Shown here one piece after another: positions 55,602 to 58,704 of a stretch of DNA of 58,704 nucleotides (within the stretch, counting starts at the first letter, position 1; each line of letters begins with the position of its first letter). This DNA is from Bacillus timonensis (GTDB taxonomy: Bacteria > Bacillota > Bacilli > Bacillales > Bacillaceae_L). The position numbers and the translations under genes are program-made. The notes under the pieces are model-generated. The model did not search any database. It worked only from the letters and a program-made list of their open reading frames with translations, and was not told the origin of the DNA. Where the stretch lies: assembly GCF_000285535.1 (NCBI RefSeq), contig NZ_HE610987.1:232152-290855 (forward strand), in the 5' to 3' direction.

Positions 55602-57296
55602 TTATTTAAAATTATATTCGGTCACTATTTTTTCTCTACCTGTAACGAAGTCAGTAAAGTATTCATAAAGGTTTACACCTAAATATGAGCCTGAAATATT
55701 GTACACATTTTCATATCCTAAATGTGTCAATGCCATCACCATATTATAACTTCTTTGACCTGAGCGACAGTGGATGTATACAGGTTTATCTTGTGGAATT
55801 TCATCAAGCCTATTTCTAAATTCACTTAATGGGATGTTGATTGCATTTTTAAAATGCCCTGACTCATATTCCCCTTTTTCACGAGCATCGATAATGAATG
55901 CATCGTTTTCTACTAATTCTCGAACGTGAGAAACTTTTACTTCTTTATATCTGCCTTGAAGTAGGTTTAATCCTACTAAAGCTGCATGATTAACGACATC
56001 TTTAGCTGTTCCTAGCATTGGGGAGTAAGTCAGTTCAAGGTCTTTTAAATCTTCCAATGTGCCATTCATCGTAATCATCGTTGCAATGACATCAATACGC
56101 TTATCTACGTTTCCTTTTCCAATTGCTTGCGCACCTAAAATTCGACCTGTTGGGTATTCATAAATCAATTTAAAGTGCATCGGATTACTATTTGGCATAA
56201 GTCCTACTTTATCTCCAGGCATTAAATATACATAATCGTGTTTGATTCCTGCCTGTTCCGCAACTCTCGCATTTAGGCCAGTCGAAGCTGCATTGAGATC
56301 AAATAGATGGATAGACGATGAGCCAATTACACCCATATTTCTACTTGGAATTCCATACATATGGTCAGCTGCCGCTCTTGCTTGCTTTTGGGCAGGGCCT
56401 GCTAATGCAAGTCTTGTAGGCTTGTGTAACAATCGATGGTATACTTCAATGGCATCCCCTACCGCATAAATATCTTTGTCACTTGTTACATAATTGTGAT
56501 CCACTTTAATAGCACCCGTTTCACCTATTTCAAGACCAGCTTCTTTTGCCAAACTAGTTTCAGGCCTTACTCCAATAGCCAACACAACGGCCTGTGCCTC
56601 CACTTTTTTACCAGAATTCGTTGTGATGAAACCATCACCGATTTGAGCTAATCCATCATCAAGAACAAGATTAACACCGTGATCCATCATTTCTTTATGA
56701 AGGATTTGTGCCATATCATAATCAAAAGGTGCCATGACTTGATTTGCAAACTCAACTAAGTTTACATGATAGTTAGCTAACTTCAGGTTTTCCGCAACCT
56801 CTACTCCAATAAAGCCGCCACCAATAACAGCTATATCTTGAATCCCGTTATGCGTAAGGTATGAATTAATTCTTTCAATATCCACTACATTTCGTACGGT
56901 AAAAACATTGGAATTGTTAATCCCCTCTATGTTTGGACGAATAGGTTTCGCGCCAGGGGAAAGTACTAATTTATCATATTGTTCTTCGTATGTTTTATCA
57001 GTAGACAAATCTCTTACAGTTATCGTTTTTTTGTCACGGTTAATTCTAATGACCTCTTGATGGACCCTAGCCTCGATATTGTAACGGTTTTTAAACATTT
57101 CAGGAGACATTAACACGAGTTTCTCACTATTTTCGACAATACCACTTAAGTGATAGGGTAATGAACAGTTTGAAAAAGAAACATGAGGACCCTTTTCAAA
57201 CATGATCACCTCTGCACTTTCATCTAATCTTCTAACCCTCGCAGCAACAGAAGCCCCACCAGCTACACCACCAACAATTAATACTCTTTTTGACAT
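55602..57296 (-). CDS. cdr: CoA-disulfide reductase fused to a rhodanese domain (CoADR-RHD)
   Basis: 564 residues. The FAD/NAD(P)H reductase starts with GGVAGGASVAARVRRL, and its single active cysteine, Cys44, is in SFSNCSLPYH. The dimerisation domain ends near 445. A C-terminal rhodanese has Cys510 in CRSGQRS. Fusions of this type reduce CoA persulfides and polysulfides with NAD(P)H, linking sulfane-sulfur removal to the CoA thiol pool. It is the main enzyme of this operon. CGGAGGG lies before the ATG. Confidence 0.92.
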   Translation of the reverse strand: MSKRVLIVGGVAGGASVAARVRRLDESAEVIMFEKGPHVSFSNCSLPYHLSGIVENSEKLVLMSPEMFKNRYNIEARVHQEVIRINRDKKTITVRDLSTDKTYEEQYDKLVLSPGAKPIRPNIEGINNSNVFTVRNVVDIERINSYLTHNGIQDIAVIGGGFIGVEVAENLKLANYHVNLVEFANQVMAPFDYDMAQILHKEMMDHGVNLVLDDGLAQIGDGFITTNSGKKVEAQAVVLAIGVRPETSLAKEAGLEIGETGAIKVDHNYVTSDKDIYAVGDAIEVYHRLLHKPTRLALAGPAQKQARAAADHMYGIPSRNMGVIGSSSIHLFDLNAASTGLNARVAEQAGIKHDYVYLMPGDKVGLMPNSNPMHFKLIYEYPTGRILGAQAIGKGNVDKRIDVIATMITMNGTLEDLKDLELTYSPMLGTAKDVVNHAALVGLNLLQGRYKEVKVSHVRELVENDAFIIDAREKGEYESGHFKNAINIPLSEFRNRLDEIPQDKPVYIHCRSGQRSYNMVMALTHLGYENVYNISGSYLGVNLYEYFTDFVTGREKIVTEYNFK

Positions 57297-57429
57297 AGAT
57301 ATTATCCCTCCGTGTTTAATTTACTATCTATATCTTACCTGAAATCCCTGTGATTATTTAGTTGAAGAATGAAGAATGGAACCTCCACCCTCACTTACCC
57401 CCACAGGTATAAGCAACACTTTATTTTTT

Positions 57430-57456
57430 GCAGTGAGGAATGCCTCACTGCAATTA
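57430..57456 (-). promoter_or_regulatory. Intercistronic hairpin before the CoADR gene
   Basis: GCAGTGAGG pairs with CCTCACTGC around 4 bases. On the minus strand it is followed by A-rich, not T-rich, sequence, so it is more likely a processing or stabilising stem than a terminator. Confidence 0.45.
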
Positions 57457-57474
57457 GCAAACAAACTATAATAA

Positions 57475-57870
57475 TTAGAAAGTTAGTGTTGGAGTTGCAT
57501 CTTTTGCATATTCTAGGAACGTTACTGCTCCTCCAACATCAATACCATCAACGAAATCTTCTTTAGTAAGTCCCATCACATCCATTGTCATTTGGCAAGC
57601 AATAAACTTCACACCTAATTCTTGTGCCATTTCAACTAATTCAGGAATACTTGGTACATTCGCTTTGGCAAAACCTTCAGCAAAATGTTCCTTGCCAGCC
57701 GGCATTTCCAATGCATGCATTCCTTGTTTATGGATAAGGTTTAAACCTTCAAACGTGAAGAAGATCGCAACCTCCTTATCAGAAGCCGCTGCTGCTGTTG
57801 CGATATTAAATACCTTATAAGCATCAAACATTCCACCGTTTGCTGCGATAATTGCTACTTTATTTGACAT
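57475..57870 (-). CDS. DsrE/DsrF/DrsH-like sulfur-relay protein
   Basis: 131 residues from the ATG at 57870, which follows GGAGG at 8 bases; an upstream ATG is part of that ribosome site. DsrE-like fold with VAIIAANGGMFDAYKVFN and a conserved cysteine in FIACQMTMDVMG, the presumed persulfide carrier. Such proteins accompany rhodaneses and CstR in Firmicutes (for example the yrk genes of B. subtilis). First gene of the persulfide operon, behind a leader of about 265 bp with several CstR-like boxes. Confidence 0.85.
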   Translation of the reverse strand: MSNKVAIIAANGGMFDAYKVFNIATAAAASDKEVAIFFTFEGLNLIHKQGMHALEMPAGKEHFAEGFAKANVPSIPELVEMAQELGVKFIACQMTMDVMGLTKEDFVDGIDVGGAVTFLEYAKDATPTLTF

Positions 57871-57958
57871 ATTATATTCCTCCATTTGATTATCTTTATT
57901 TTATATCAGTTCCACACGGTCCAACCTGGTAGAACCTCATATAATTAATAGATTCTAT

Positions 57959-58025
57959 TTACCTACATGGGTATCTTTTGCATTGTGTATTTATTTACCT
58001 ACATGGGTATCTTTTGCTTTGTGTA
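57959..58025. promoter_or_regulatory. Tandem CstR-like boxes in a 36-bp-period duplication
   Basis: Two copies of a 31-bp segment (57959-57989 and 57995-58025), differing at one base, each containing TACCTACATGGGTAT (57960-57974 and 57996-58010). Confidence 0.6.
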
Positions 58026-58072
58026 GATTATATACCCGGCTACTTTATTACATTATGGTATTGCATCAAACA

Positions 58073-58088
58073 ATACCTATTAGGGTAT
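58073..58088. promoter_or_regulatory. CstR-like box
   Basis: ATACCTATTAGGGTAT, in the leader about 50 bp after the promoter below. A half-site TATACCCGG lies near 58030. Confidence 0.55.
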
Positions 58089-58137
58089 ATTTTAAACTAA
58101 AAATTTTTATTTCGTAGTAAAAATCACTACACGAGTT

Positions 58138-58166
58138 ATCATATACCCCCACGGGTAAATTGTCAA
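58138..58166 (-). promoter_or_regulatory. Promoter of the persulfide operon with embedded CstR box
   Basis: -35 TTGACA (58166-58161), exactly 17 bp, -10 TATGAT (58143-58138). The spacer carries TTACCCGTGGGGGTAT, so CstR would cover the core promoter. Confidence 0.8.
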
Positions 58167-58233
58167 CTGATTTTATATAATAACTTTCATATACTGGTTT
58201 CTTAAAGATTGAGCCTCAGTTCATCGCAAATTT

Positions 58234-58704
58234 CCTCTTTCTACAGGCTATGAAGAGGATTACAGGCTTCAATTCCTCCCGCTTTCCTCTTCATCTAGGC
58301 TTTGAAGAGGATTACAAGCTTATGTTCGTCCAGTTTTCCTCTTCATCCAGGCTTTGAAGAGGATTACAAGCTTATGTTCGTCCCGCTTTCCTCTTCATTT
58401 AGGCTATGAAGAGGATTACAGGCTTCAATTCCTCCCGCTTTCCTCTTCATCTAGGCTTTGAAGAGGATTACAAGCTTATGTTCCTCCCGCTTTCCTCTTC
58501 ATCTAGGCTTTGAAGAGGATTACAAGCTTATGTTCGTCCAGTTTTCCTCTTCATCTAGGCTTTGAAGAGGATTACAAGCTTTTGTTCATCGCGCTTTCCT
58601 CTTCATCCAGGCTATGAAGAGGATTACTGGCTTCAATTCGTCCCACTTTCCTCTTCATCCAGGCTTTGAAGAGGATTACAGGCTCCAATTCGTCCCGCTT
58701 TCCT
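58234..58704. repeat. Tandem palindromic array, 52-bp period, at least nine complete units
   Basis: CCTCTT begins at 58234, 58286, 58338, 58390, 58442, 58494, 58546, 58598, 58650 and 58702, always 52 bp apart. Each unit has an inverted repeat CCTCTTCA / TGAAGAGG around 9 bases, then GATTACA, and a partly variable tail of two main types (CTTCAATTCSTCCCG or CTTATGTTCGTCCAG). It runs off the window. Confidence 0.9.

Noticed and set aside
58234-58704. CRISPR array
   Set aside because: The period is 52 bp, but the putative spacers are mostly identical or fall in two or three recurring types, and no cas genes are in the window. It is a tandem palindromic repeat.

Overview
This window looks like the chromosome of a low-GC, Gram-positive, probably spore-forming Bacillaceae (Bacillus or a close genus). 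The evidence is purine-rich AGGAGG ribosome sites with many TTG and GTG starts, a ydaO-type c-di-AMP riboswitch on ktrAB, a CcpA (cre) site, YesM/YesN two-component regulators, lipobox and signal-peptide proteins, and YodB-, CsoR- and CstR-type regulators. I see no rRNA, tRNA, phage or intact insertion sequence.

Layout. 1-2.7 kb: ktrAB potassium uptake behind a c-di-AMP riboswitch, then a glycine-zipper protein. 2.8-6.1 kb: a MutS2 paralogue lacking the Smr domain, preceded by a structured leader with a short ORF and a strong terminator, then an SGNH hydrolase. 6.9-19.0 kb: a galactoside operon (YesN/YesM regulators, sugar-binding lipoprotein, two permeases, GH2 beta-galactosidase, GH36 alpha-galactosidase) under a perfect cre match. 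19.4-28.5 kb: CAP-domain protein, PAS kinase, Lin0512 and DUF188 proteins, a divergent hxlR / catE-LLM redox locus with a clear operator, and a GH3 glycosidase. 28.7-29.9 kb: an AraC regulator broken at an A8 run. 30.2-38.7 kb: M20 amidohydrolase, transporter, YtcJ-like amidohydrolase, SSF symporter with a frameshifted DUF3311 partner, and an MHS-type MFS transporter. Between them at 32.7-33.5 kb are relics of a sulfatase and of a second copA-copZ locus. 38.9-43.5 kb: azoreductase, secreted beta-propeller protein, secreted GDPD. 43.8-47.7 kb: csoR-copZ-copA with three CsoR boxes, and ydhK. 47.8-54.3 kb: DedA/degenerate-PAP2 fusion, then a two-component system and a cluster of two diheme-type b cytochromes, ApbE, a small anchored protein and a stalk protein. 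54.4-58.2 kb: cstR and a persulfide operon. 58.2 kb to the end: a 52-bp-period palindromic array that runs off the window.

Most interesting points. (1) The OmpR-type regulator at 49.3 kb very probably controls the b-cytochrome/ApbE cluster. A direct repeat TTTTTCA-N4-TTTTTCA lies exactly 11 bp upstream of a -10 hexamer at three promoters: its own, and both arms of the divergent 53.6-kb region. Three proteins of the set share His/Asp/Glu-rich extracytoplasmic stretches, which suggests a metal-responsive transmembrane electron-transfer module. (2) The Smr-less MutS2 paralogue has a leader built like a ribosome-stalling attenuator. (3) Several CstR-like boxes crowd the long leader of the persulfide operon. 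(4) Two single-base frameshifts fall in homopolymers, so either assembly errors or slippage should be considered.
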